Source: Actinacidiphila bryophytorum (lineage in GTDB: Bacteria; Actinomycetota; Actinomycetes; Streptomycetales; Streptomycetaceae). From it: DNA of 64,000 bases. This document shows, piece by piece, positions 55,244 through 62,011 of this stretch. Location of the stretch: positions 124,001 to 188,000 of the forward strand of contig NZ_JAFFIX010000008.1 of the NCBI RefSeq assembly GCF_016916835.1, given 5' to 3'. Under the pieces are notes generated by a model. It had not been told where the DNA came from. It saw only the letters and a program-made list of their open reading frames with translations, and searched no databases. Positions within the stretch are counted from its first letter, which is position 1. Every line of letters begins with the position of its first letter. The translations under genes and the position numbers were made by a program.

Positions 55244-56529
55244 CGGGGGATGCCCGCGTCGTAGGCCTTCTGCAGCTGGTCGAGGACGTCGTCCGGCTTC
55301 GCGCTGCCGGTGATGAGCTTCTGGACCGCGGAGACCAGCACGTCGTAGAAGCCGGGGACGGGCCAGTCCGGGTAGAAGGCGAGGCCGTCGGCTCCGGAGA
55401 CGGTGGTGAAGTCGCCGATCAGGGCCTTGGACTGCGGGTCGGTGATCGCCGACGGGTCGGCCGCCACCGGGATGCCGCCGTTGTTGCCGAGGGCGTTCTG
55501 AACGCCCTTCTTCATCGTGATGTCGATGAAGTCGTAGGCGAGCTGCTTGTTCTTGGCGTTCTTCGGTACGACCCACAGGTTTCCGCCGGAGCCCGGGGTG
55601 AGTTTCGAGCCGGGCCACAGGAAGGTCCCCCAGGCGAACTTGTTCTCGTCCTTGAAGCGGCCGAACCACCAGCTGCCGGAGAAGAACATCGGGGACCTGC
55701 CGCTGATGAAGGACACGCCCGCGTCCTCGGCCTTGGCACCGCTCGACGTCTTGGCGATGTAGCCCTTGGAGACCCAGTCCGCGAAGGTGTCGGCGGCGTA
55801 CGTCCAGGCGGCGTCGTGGAAGTCGGCCTTGCCCTTGTACAGCTCGAAGGCGTCGACCCAGGCCCGGTCGGCCTTGCTCAGGGCCAGTTGGTAGAGGTAC
55901 TGCTGCGCCGGGTACTCGGCGCCCGAGTCGGCCAGCGGGGTGATCCCCTTGGCCTTGAAGGCGGCCAGTGCCGCGGTGAACTCCTCAGGCGTGGTCGGGA
56001 CCTTGACGCCGTTGCTCGCGAAGAGGTCCTTGTTGTAGTACACCATCGCGTACTCGCCGTAGTTGGGCACGCCGTACCAGTTGCCCGAGCCCATGATGCC
56101 CTGCGCGCTGTAGCGGCTGGTCGTGCTCACGCTGGGGCTGAGCAGCTTGTCCCAGCCGTACTTGGTGACCTCGGGCGTCAGGTCGGTGAGCAGCCCCTGC
56201 CTGGCCAGCAGTCCGGCGGTGGCGTTGCCCTTGTTGTACTCCATGACGTCGGGCGCGCCGTCGGAGTTGAGGACCATGGACGCGGTCTTCTGGATCTGCT
56301 CGAAGCCCTTGGCCTCGAACTCCACCTTCACACCCGGGTGGGACTTCTTGAACTCCGCGACCGCCTGGTTCCAGGCGATCCCCATGGCGCTGTTGGGGGC
56401 CTCGTAGTGCCAGAGTCTGAGGGTCCTGCCGTCCCCCGCGCCGCCGCCCGAACTCCCGCAGGAGGCGAGCAGCAGGGCACCTGCCAGTGCCATCGCGGTC
56501 ACGGCCGTCGGTTTGCGCAGCTTCGCCAT
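55240..56529 (-). CDS. Sugar-binding lipoprotein (cluster 2)
   Basis: A 429-aa solute-binding lipoprotein. MAKLRKPTAVTAMALAGALL leads to the lipobox LLASC, then LRLWHYEAPNSAMGIAWNQA, PGVKVEFEAKGFEQIQK and APDVMEYNKGNATAGLLARQ. Late sections FFSGSWWFGRF and LWVVPKNAKNKQLAYDFI are typical of CUT1 binding proteins. Start ATG 56529 has GGAGG 6 nt upstream. The promoter is flanked by two GAAGCGCTTC operators, so a LacI-family repressor with an intact head, encoded outside the window, probably controls it. Confidence 0.94.
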   Translation of the reverse strand: MAKLRKPTAVTAMALAGALLLASCGSSGGGAGDGRTLRLWHYEAPNSAMGIAWNQAVAEFKKSHPGVKVEFEAKGFEQIQKTASMVLNSDGAPDVMEYNKGNATAGLLARQGLLTDLTPEVTKYGWDKLLSPSVSTTSRYSAQGIMGSGNWYGVPNYGEYAMVYYNKDLFASNGVKVPTTPEEFTAALAAFKAKGITPLADSGAEYPAQQYLYQLALSKADRAWVDAFELYKGKADFHDAAWTYAADTFADWVSKGYIAKTSSGAKAEDAGVSFISGRSPMFFSGSWWFGRFKDENKFAWGTFLWPGSKLTPGSGGNLWVVPKNAKNKQLAYDFIDITMKKGVQNALGNNGGIPVAADPSAITDPQSKALIGDFTTVSGADGLAFYPDWPVPGFYDVLVSAVQKLITGSAKPDDVLDQLQKAYDAGIPR

Positions 56530-56570
56530 TGCAGGCCTCCACGGGCTCTGACGGATGGAGAGGACGCACA

Positions 56571-56584
56571 TCGAAGCGCTTCGA
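56571..56584. promoter_or_regulatory. LacI-type operator O1
   Basis: Perfect palindrome TCGAAGCGCTTCGA, downstream of the predicted -10 and 42 nt upstream of the cluster 2 start codon. The central CG and GAAnnnnTTC form are typical of LacI/GalR operators in actinomycetes. Confidence 0.82.
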
Positions 56585-56598
56585 CGCATCAGCCACAC

Positions 56599-56628
56599 AC
56601 GCTAGGAGGGGGGCTGAGGACATGTCAA
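56599..56628 (-). promoter_or_regulatory. Promoter of ABC cluster 2
   Basis: On the minus strand TTGACA (56628-56623), an 18-nt spacer and TAGCGT (56604-56599). It lies between operators O1 and O2. Confidence 0.6.
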
Positions 56629-56670
56629 TGGCCGGTACGTGTGTACGTGTCACCGCGGCACCGCCGCGTA

Positions 56671-56684
56671 TCGAAGCGCTTCGG
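56671..56684. promoter_or_regulatory. LacI-type operator O2
   Basis: TCGAAGCGCTTCGG, the same palindrome with one outer change, exactly 100 bp from O1 and upstream of the promoter. It begins 16 nt before the stop codon of the TetR gene. The arrangement suits repression by looping. Confidence 0.75.
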
Positions 56685-56699
56685 TGAACCCGGCGGAAC

Positions 56700-57371
56700 C
56701 TACCGGGCGCTCTCCCCGTCGCCCTCGGGGCGGGAGGCGCGCATACGGCCGACCGGGGGCAGGTCCGGGCCGAGCAGGCCGGCCCGCGGGGCGGGGAGTG
56801 CGTACATCGCGTAGAGGCGGCGCCGGACGCGTTCGAGGGGGTAGCGGCCCGCGTAGACGGCGGCCTTGAAGATCACGCCCTCCAGCACGCTGCGCAGCAT
56901 CACCTCCTCCAGCGCCGGGTCCTCTGCTCCCCGGGCGGCGAACAGCTCGCGCAGGCCGTCCTCCAGGGCGCGCACCCGGGCCTCCATACGCCGCTCGGTC
57001 GCGGCGAACAGCGGGTGCGTGGCGGGGTTGACCACCAGGCTCAGGGCCATCCGCTGCACGGGAACGGTGGTGGCCGCCGCCTGCACGACGCCGTCGATGA
57101 TCGCCGCCAGCCGCTCGTCCGGGGTGCCGCTGACGTCCAGCAGGGCGGCCACCTGGTCCAGGTAGCGGCCCAGCAGTTCGTCCACGAGGTCGCCCTTGGC
57201 GGGGAAGTAGTACGTGAGCAGGCCGCGGGAGACGCCGGCCCGCGCGGTGATCTGCGAGATGGTCGCCTCGTGGTAGCCCTTCTCGGCGAAGACCTCCAGT
57301 GCCGCCGCGAGGATCCGCTCGCGCGACCGGTCCCGTATCTCCTCGTTCGCCCGCGCCGATCGTGGCGACAC
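56700..57371 (-). CDS. TetR-family regulator
   Basis: A 223-aa regulator. The DNA-binding domain is DRSRERILAAALEVFAEKGY then ATISQITARAGVSRGLLTYYF, at about residues 14-60. The C-terminal domain includes VPVQRMALSLVVNPATHPLF. Start GTG 57371 follows GAAGAGGTGCCGG; longer forms would add Arg-rich noise. It ends 16 nt before operator O2 of ABC cluster 2 on the same strand. It is divergent from the unknown 145-aa gene, and a perfect 8-bp-arm dyad lies between them, a plausible operator. Confidence 0.92.
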   Translation of the reverse strand: MSPRSARANEEIRDRSRERILAAALEVFAEKGYHEATISQITARAGVSRGLLTYYFPAKGDLVDELLGRYLDQVAALLDVSGTPDERLAAIIDGVVQAAATTVPVQRMALSLVVNPATHPLFAATERRMEARVRALEDGLRELFAARGAEDPALEEVMLRSVLEGVIFKAAVYAGRYPLERVRRRLYAMYALPAPRAGLLGPDLPPVGRMRASRPEGDGESAR

Positions 57372-57477
57372 CCGGCACCTCTTCCCCGTCTGCTTCCCGC
57401 GCCGCGCAGGGGCGACCACGCCCCGGCCTTGCCACCCATTGTGACCTGCCCGGACGAGCCGCCGCCGGGTGCGTCCA

Positions 57478-57500
57478 ACTCCCTTGGCGCACAAGGGAGT
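57478..57500. promoter_or_regulatory. Dyad between TetR and the 145-aa gene
   Basis: ACTCCCTT and AAGGGAGT are perfect arms around GGCGCAC, 107 nt from the TetR start and just upstream of the rightward promoter. It is a candidate TetR site. Confidence 0.5.
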
Positions 57501-57518
57501 CGGCGCTCACCAGGCCGG

Positions 57519-57547
57519 TTGGGTTTTCCACTGGCCGGCTGTACAGT
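57519..57547 (+). promoter_or_regulatory. Promoter of the 145-aa gene
   Basis: TTGGGT, a 17-nt spacer and TACAGT form a sigma-70-like promoter about 100 nt upstream of GTG 57648. The leader between them shows nothing else distinct. Confidence 0.5.
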
Positions 57548-57647
57548 CAACGCCGCTGCGGCCGGTCGTCCGAGCCGGTGCACAGCGCGGCGGCCTGCCC
57601 GGCCGCCTCACCTCGTCTGCCTGCAACACGAACCCCAGGGATGCACA

Positions 57648-58085
57648 GTGGCCAGCAAGGAAGAACTCAAAGCGGCGATCCACGCGGCTTTCGACGCGAC
57701 CGTCCCGGACGGCGCGGGTTACACCAAGGTCTACGCCTCGGACATGAAGCAGCGGAACTACATCGTCTTCCGCAGCACCACCATCTACAACTACGCGGTC
57801 GGCTTCCGCCCGGGGAGCACCGACCTGGTCATCCTGCCGGTCGACGAGGACAAGGGGCGGATAACCGCCGGCACCCCGGTCACGATCACCGACGCCAACC
57901 GGGGCGCGGTCAAGAAGCGCGACCTGCAGGGTCGCTTCGTCATCTCGGTCAGCGACGGGCAGCGCTTCCGGCTGACGGTGATCCCGTCGGTGCCGAAGAT
58001 CGCCGCCGGCTTCTACCAGCTGCCGGTGGACCAGAAGGAGGAGTTCGAGGCCTTCCAGGCGGTGCGGGAACTCATCTGCGCCTGA
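57648..58085 (+). CDS. Conserved-looking protein of unknown function
   Basis: A 145-aa soluble protein beginning ASKEELKAAIHAAFDATVPD at GTG 57648. It continues with alternating strands (YIVFRSTTIYNYAVGFRPGS, LVILPVDEDKGRITAGTPVT) and ends with QLPVDQKEEFEAFQAVRELI. There is no signal peptide, membrane helix or known catalytic motif. The predicted fold is an N-terminal helix, a beta-barrel-like core and a C-terminal helix, as in PH-like or small binding domains (weak inference). It overlaps the convergent molybdenum-subunit gene by 14 bp. I do not recognise the family. Confidence 0.8.
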   Translation: MASKEELKAAIHAAFDATVPDGAGYTKVYASDMKQRNYIVFRSTTIYNYAVGFRPGSTDLVILPVDEDKGRITAGTPVTITDANRGAVKKRDLQGRFVISVSDGQRFRLTVIPSVPKIAAGFYQLPVDQKEEFEAFQAVRELICA

Positions 58086-60204
58086 CGGCAGGCCCGTTGC
58101 CTGCGCCGGGATCGCCGAGGAGTTTGTCCAGGGTGATCGGCAGGTCGCGGACGCGGACACCGGTGGCGTTGTGGGCGGCGTTCGCGACCGCCGCCGCGGT
58201 GCCGACGATGCCGATCTCGCCGATGCCCTTGGAACCCATCGGGTTGACGTGCGGGTCGTCCTCGTCGATCCACGAGACGTCGATGTCCCCGACGTCGGCG
58301 TTGGCCGCGATGTGGTACTCGGCCAGGTCGTGGTTGGCGACCTGGCCGAGGCGGCCGTCGACGTGGCTCTCTTCGTGCAGCGCCATCGACAGGCCCATCG
58401 TCATACCGCCGACCAGCTGCGAGCGTGCCGTCTTGGGGTTGATGACGCAGCCGGCCGCGAACACCCCCACGAGCCGCGGCACACGCACCTCGCCGGTCTC
58501 CTCGTCCACCCGGACCTCGGCGAACTGCGCGCCGAAGGCGTACATGGCGAAGCGCTCGGTCGCCGGGTTGTCACCCGTCTCGCCGGTGGCCTCGGCGCCG
58601 TCCGGCGGCGCGTTCCCGTACGTCTCGCGCAGCCGGCGGGCCGCGTGGACGACGGCGGAACCCCAGGCGGTGATGCCCGAGGAGCCGCCGGCGACCGACG
58701 CGGGCGGGAAGGCGGTGTCCCCGATCCGCAGCTCCACCCGCTCGACCGGCACCTCCAGTGCGTCGGCGGCGATCTGCGCGAGGGCGGTCCAGGTGCCGGT
58801 GCCGAGGTCCGCGGCGCCGATGGAGACCGTGTAGCGGCCGCCGGCCCCCGCACGTACCGTCGCGGACGAGCCCGGCATCCAGAAGACCGGGTAGACGGAG
58901 GCAGCGACGCCGAGCCCCACCAGGTGTCCCGCCTCGCGGCGGGAGCGCGGGGCCTGCTCGCGCCGCTCCCAGCCGATCCGGCGGGCGCCCTCCCGCAGGC
59001 AGGCCACGAGGTTGCGGCTGGAGAAGGGCCGGCCGGTCTCCGGGTCGGTCGCGGGCTCGTTGCGGATCCGCAGCTCCACGGGATCGAGGCCGCAGGCCTC
59101 GGCCAGTTCGTCCATCGCGACCTCGGCGGCGAACATCCCCGGGCACTCGCCCGGCGCCCGCATCCAGGACGGCACCGGTACGTCGAGCCGCGCCAGCCGG
59201 TGAGTGGTCCTGCGGTGGGGGGCGGCGTACATCATCCGCGCGGCCACCGCGGTCTGCTCGGCGAACTCCTTGATCCGCGAGGTCTGCGAGACCGCGTCCA
59301 CGCTGATCGCGGTGAGCCGGCCGCCGCGGTCCGCGCCGAGCCGGATGTGCTGCACCGTGGGGGTGCGGTAGCCGGCGACGAAGAACATCTGCGGGCGGGT
59401 GAGGGCGAACCTGACCGCACGGCCCGGCACCAGGCGGGCGGCCATCGCGGCGAGCACGACCGGCGCGTGCGGGGTGCCCTTCGACCCGAAGCCGCCGCCG
59501 ACGAAGGGCGACACGACGTGCACCTCGTCCGGTTGGAGGCCGAAGAGCGGTGCCACCTGCGAGCGGACCATGTGCACGCCCTGGGTGGACTCGTAGAGGG
59601 TCAGCTCGCCGTCGTTCCAGACCGCGACCGTGGTGTGCGGCTCCATCGGGTTGTTGTGGTTCATCGCGGTGGTGTACGTCTGGTCCACCGTCACCGCGGC
59701 CGAGGCCAGGGCGGCTTCGACGTCCCCCTGCTCGGTGTCCGTCGCGAACCCGCCGTTGACGCTCTCGGGGGCGTACAGGTCGTCACGGTCCGGGCGCAGG
59801 ACGCTGTCGTGGGGCTGCGTGTCGTAGGTGGTACGCACCAGACTCGCCGCGTACCGCGCGGCCTCCGACGTGGTGGCGACGACCCCGCCGACGAACTGGC
59901 CACGGAAGGCGACGGCGTCGGACTGCAGGACCGCCAGCTCCGCGTCGCGGGTGTCGGCCAGCCGGGGCGCGTTGCGGTGGGTGAGCACGGCGAGCACCCC
60001 GGGCACCGCCGCTGCCGCCTCGGTGTCGATGCCGGTGATCCGGCCCCGGGCGACGGTGGCCTGCACCGCATGCAGGTAGACGGGCTCCCCGACCGGCTGC
60101 TCGTAGGCGTAGCGCGCGCTCCCGGTGACCTTCGCACGCCCGTCGAGCCGGTCGAGCGGGGTGCCGATGGCGCGCGGCCGTACGCGCCCTTGCGTGGCGG
60201 TCAT
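58072..60204 (-). CDS. Molybdenum hydroxylase large subunit (XdhA/PaoC-like)
   Basis: A 710-aa molybdenum-cofactor subunit of the xanthine dehydrogenase/aldehyde oxidase family. Motifs are GSARYAYEQPVGEPVYLHAV at the start, GVHMVRSQVAPLFGLQPDEV then SPFVGGGFGSKG at the cofactor site, RAPGECPGMFAAEVAMDELA, and GSKGIGEIGIVG with the essential Glu663. It oxidises aldehydes or purine-like rings using water; the size and neighbours favour the PaoABC/YagTSR-like class. Start ATG 60204 overlaps the FAD gene stop by 4 bp. No Tat signal is seen on any subunit here, so the enzyme is probably cytoplasmic. Confidence 0.94.
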   Translation of the reverse strand: MTATQGRVRPRAIGTPLDRLDGRAKVTGSARYAYEQPVGEPVYLHAVQATVARGRITGIDTEAAAAVPGVLAVLTHRNAPRLADTRDAELAVLQSDAVAFRGQFVGGVVATTSEAARYAASLVRTTYDTQPHDSVLRPDRDDLYAPESVNGGFATDTEQGDVEAALASAAVTVDQTYTTAMNHNNPMEPHTTVAVWNDGELTLYESTQGVHMVRSQVAPLFGLQPDEVHVVSPFVGGGFGSKGTPHAPVVLAAMAARLVPGRAVRFALTRPQMFFVAGYRTPTVQHIRLGADRGGRLTAISVDAVSQTSRIKEFAEQTAVAARMMYAAPHRRTTHRLARLDVPVPSWMRAPGECPGMFAAEVAMDELAEACGLDPVELRIRNEPATDPETGRPFSSRNLVACLREGARRIGWERREQAPRSRREAGHLVGLGVAASVYPVFWMPGSSATVRAGAGGRYTVSIGAADLGTGTWTALAQIAADALEVPVERVELRIGDTAFPPASVAGGSSGITAWGSAVVHAARRLRETYGNAPPDGAEATGETGDNPATERFAMYAFGAQFAEVRVDEETGEVRVPRLVGVFAAGCVINPKTARSQLVGGMTMGLSMALHEESHVDGRLGQVANHDLAEYHIAANADVGDIDVSWIDEDDPHVNPMGSKGIGEIGIVGTAAAVANAAHNATGVRVRDLPITLDKLLGDPGAGNGPAVRRR

Positions 60205-61193
60205 CGCGGTGTCCCTCCGGTCAGCTCGCGCAGCGTCGCCACCAGCGTGTTGCGTGCCAGCGGCACCTTGAAGGCGTTGCCGTCGACGGGTTGCGCCGCC
60301 GCCAGTTCCGCCTCCGCGGCGCGGCGGAAGCTGTCCTCGGTCGCCGGGGCACCGCGCAGCTCCTGCTCGGCGAGGCTCGCCCGCCAGGGCTTGTGGGCCA
60401 CCCCGCCGAGCGCGATCCGCACGTCGGCGACCACGCCGTCGCGTACGTCGAGGGCCGCGGCGACCGACACCAGCGCGAAGGCGTACGAGGCCCGGTCGCG
60501 CACCTTGCGGTAGCGCGACCTCACCGTCTCCGGCAGCGGCGGCAGGTCCACGGCGGTGACCAGGTCGCCGTGCCCGAGCACCGTGTCGTGGTGCGGCCGG
60601 TCGCCGGGCAGCCGGTGGAAGTCGCCGATCGGCACGGCGCGTTCGCCGTCCGGGCCGACCACCTGGACCACGGCGTCCAGTGCGGCCATGGCCACCGCCA
60701 TGTCCGAGGGGTGGGTCGCGGTGCACTCCGGCGACGCGCCGAGGATGGCGTGGTAGCGCTGGTAGCCGCCCAGCGCCGAGCAGCCACTGCCCGGGTCGCG
60801 CTTGTTGCACGCGGTGGTGACGTCCTGGAAGTACACGCAGCGGGTGCGCTGCAGCAGGTTGCCCGCGGTGGTGGCCGCGTTGCGCAACTGGCCCGACGCA
60901 CCGGACAGCAGCGCCTGCGACAGGACCGGGTAGCGCTGCCTGACCAGCGGGTCGGCGGCCAGGTCGCTGTTGCGTACGGTGGCGCCGACGCGCAGCCCGC
61001 CGCCGGGCAGTTCCTCGATGCGGTCCAGCGGCAGCCGGCTGACGTCGACCAGGGTGTCCGGCGTCGCGACGCCGAGCCGCAGGTGGTCGACGAGGTTGGT
61101 GCCCCCGCCGAGGAAGACCGCGTGGCGGTCCTGGGACAGCAGGGCGACCGCGGCTGCGACGTCGTCGGCACGCCGGTAGGCGAACGGCTTCAC
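60201..61193 (-). CDS. Molybdenum hydroxylase FAD subunit
   Basis: A 330-aa FAD-binding middle subunit. FLGGGTNLVDHLRLGVATPD is the first FAD motif and SGQLRNAATTAGNLLQRTRC the second. A four-cysteine stretch, RTRCVYFQDVTTACNKRDPG then SGCSALGG and ECTATHPSD, resembles the extra [4Fe-4S] site known in PaoB-type subunits. The GTG start 61193 overlaps the iron-sulphur gene stop. It would carry electrons from the 2Fe-2S centres to an acceptor. Confidence 0.93.
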   Translation of the reverse strand: MKPFAYRRADDVAAAVALLSQDRHAVFLGGGTNLVDHLRLGVATPDTLVDVSRLPLDRIEELPGGGLRVGATVRNSDLAADPLVRQRYPVLSQALLSGASGQLRNAATTAGNLLQRTRCVYFQDVTTACNKRDPGSGCSALGGYQRYHAILGASPECTATHPSDMAVAMAALDAVVQVVGPDGERAVPIGDFHRLPGDRPHHDTVLGHGDLVTAVDLPPLPETVRSRYRKVRDRASYAFALVSVAAALDVRDGVVADVRIALGGVAHKPWRASLAEQELRGAPATEDSFRRAAEAELAAAQPVDGNAFKVPLARNTLVATLRELTGGTPR

Positions 61194-61702
61194 CGGGCCG
61201 CCTCCCCGATGGCCGAGACGATGTGGGTGTAGGCACCGCAGCGGCACAGATTCCCGCTCATCCGCTCCCTGATCTCCGCCGCGGACAGCTCGACGGGACT
61301 GTGCGGGTCCGCTGCCTCGCCGGTCACGGCGCTGGGCCACCCGGCGCGCGCCTCGGCGAGCATGCCGACCGCGGAGCAGATCTGGCCGGGCGTGCAGTAC
61401 CCGCACTGGAAGGCGTCGTGTCCGACGAAGGACCGCTGCACCGGGTGCAGGTCCTGCCCGTCGGCCAGGCCCGCGACCGTCGTGACCGCGCGGCCGTCCT
61501 GGGCGACGGCGAGCGCCAGGCAGCTGTTCACCCGCCGCCCGTCGAGCAGCACGGTGCAGGCCCCGCACTGCCCGTGGTCGCAGCCCTTCTTCGGCCCCGT
61601 CACCCCGAGCCGCTCCCGCAGCGCGTCCAGCAGGGAGGTCCTGGTGTCCACGGTCACCCGCCGCCGCTCCCCGTCGACCCGCAGGCTGATCTCGGCATCC
61701 AC
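61190..61702 (-). CDS. Molybdenum hydroxylase 2Fe-2S subunit
   Basis: A 170-aa iron-sulphur subunit and first gene of the operon. The plant-type cluster ligands are CDHGQCGACTVLLDG with a later C in RVNSCLAL; the second cluster is CGYCTPGQICSA then GNLCRCGAYTHI. Start GTG 61702 has AAGGAG 9 nt upstream. The order 2Fe-2S, FAD, Mo with 4-bp overlaps at each joint is the standard arrangement, ensuring balanced synthesis of the three subunits. Confidence 0.94.
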   Translation of the reverse strand: MDAEISLRVDGERRRVTVDTRTSLLDALRERLGVTGPKKGCDHGQCGACTVLLDGRRVNSCLALAVAQDGRAVTTVAGLADGQDLHPVQRSFVGHDAFQCGYCTPGQICSAVGMLAEARAGWPSAVTGEAADPHSPVELSAAEIRERMSGNLCRCGAYTHIVSAIGEAAR

Positions 61703-61836
61703 AGCACGTCGCTCCTTCGTCACCCAGAACGGGACATACCGGGCAGTGACGTACCTACCCGCCCCGCGCGGCCGCGTACCGCCGCGCCCGGAACCGCGCC
61801 GACGTGGCCTACAGGCCCTGCCCTCCGCTGCGGCTG

Positions 61837-62011
61837 GGCCGTGTTTTGGAAGTAGCGCCGTCCGCCCACAGGGCGGGCCCCGCGGCGTCTGGTGCGTGCG
61901 ATCGCAAGGCGGAGGGTCGTCCTCGTAGTGGGCCTGCTCGGACGACTCCGACAACGCAGCGAGGGTGCGTGCCAGGCGTCGCGGGGCAGGCGGGACTTCC
62001 ACAACACGGCC
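61837..62011. mobile_element. MITE-like element, 175 bp with inverted ends
   Basis: The left end GGCCGTGTTTTGGAAGTAGC and the inverted right end GGCCGTGTTGTGGAAGTCCC match at 16 of the first 17 positions and remain similar further in. The interior has a CCGCCC-ACA-GGGCGG hairpin and no transposase. The ends resemble IS5-type elements of Streptomyces (from memory, not searched). No target duplication is seen. The right end supplies the last base of the stop codon of the membrane gene at 62011. The rest of 61703-61836 holds only the molybdenum operon promoter region, with no clear motif. Confidence 0.72.

Noticed and set aside
58171..60513. 780-codon plus-strand frame opposite the molybdenum enzyme genes
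   Set aside because: Shadow of the well-supported minus-strand operon.
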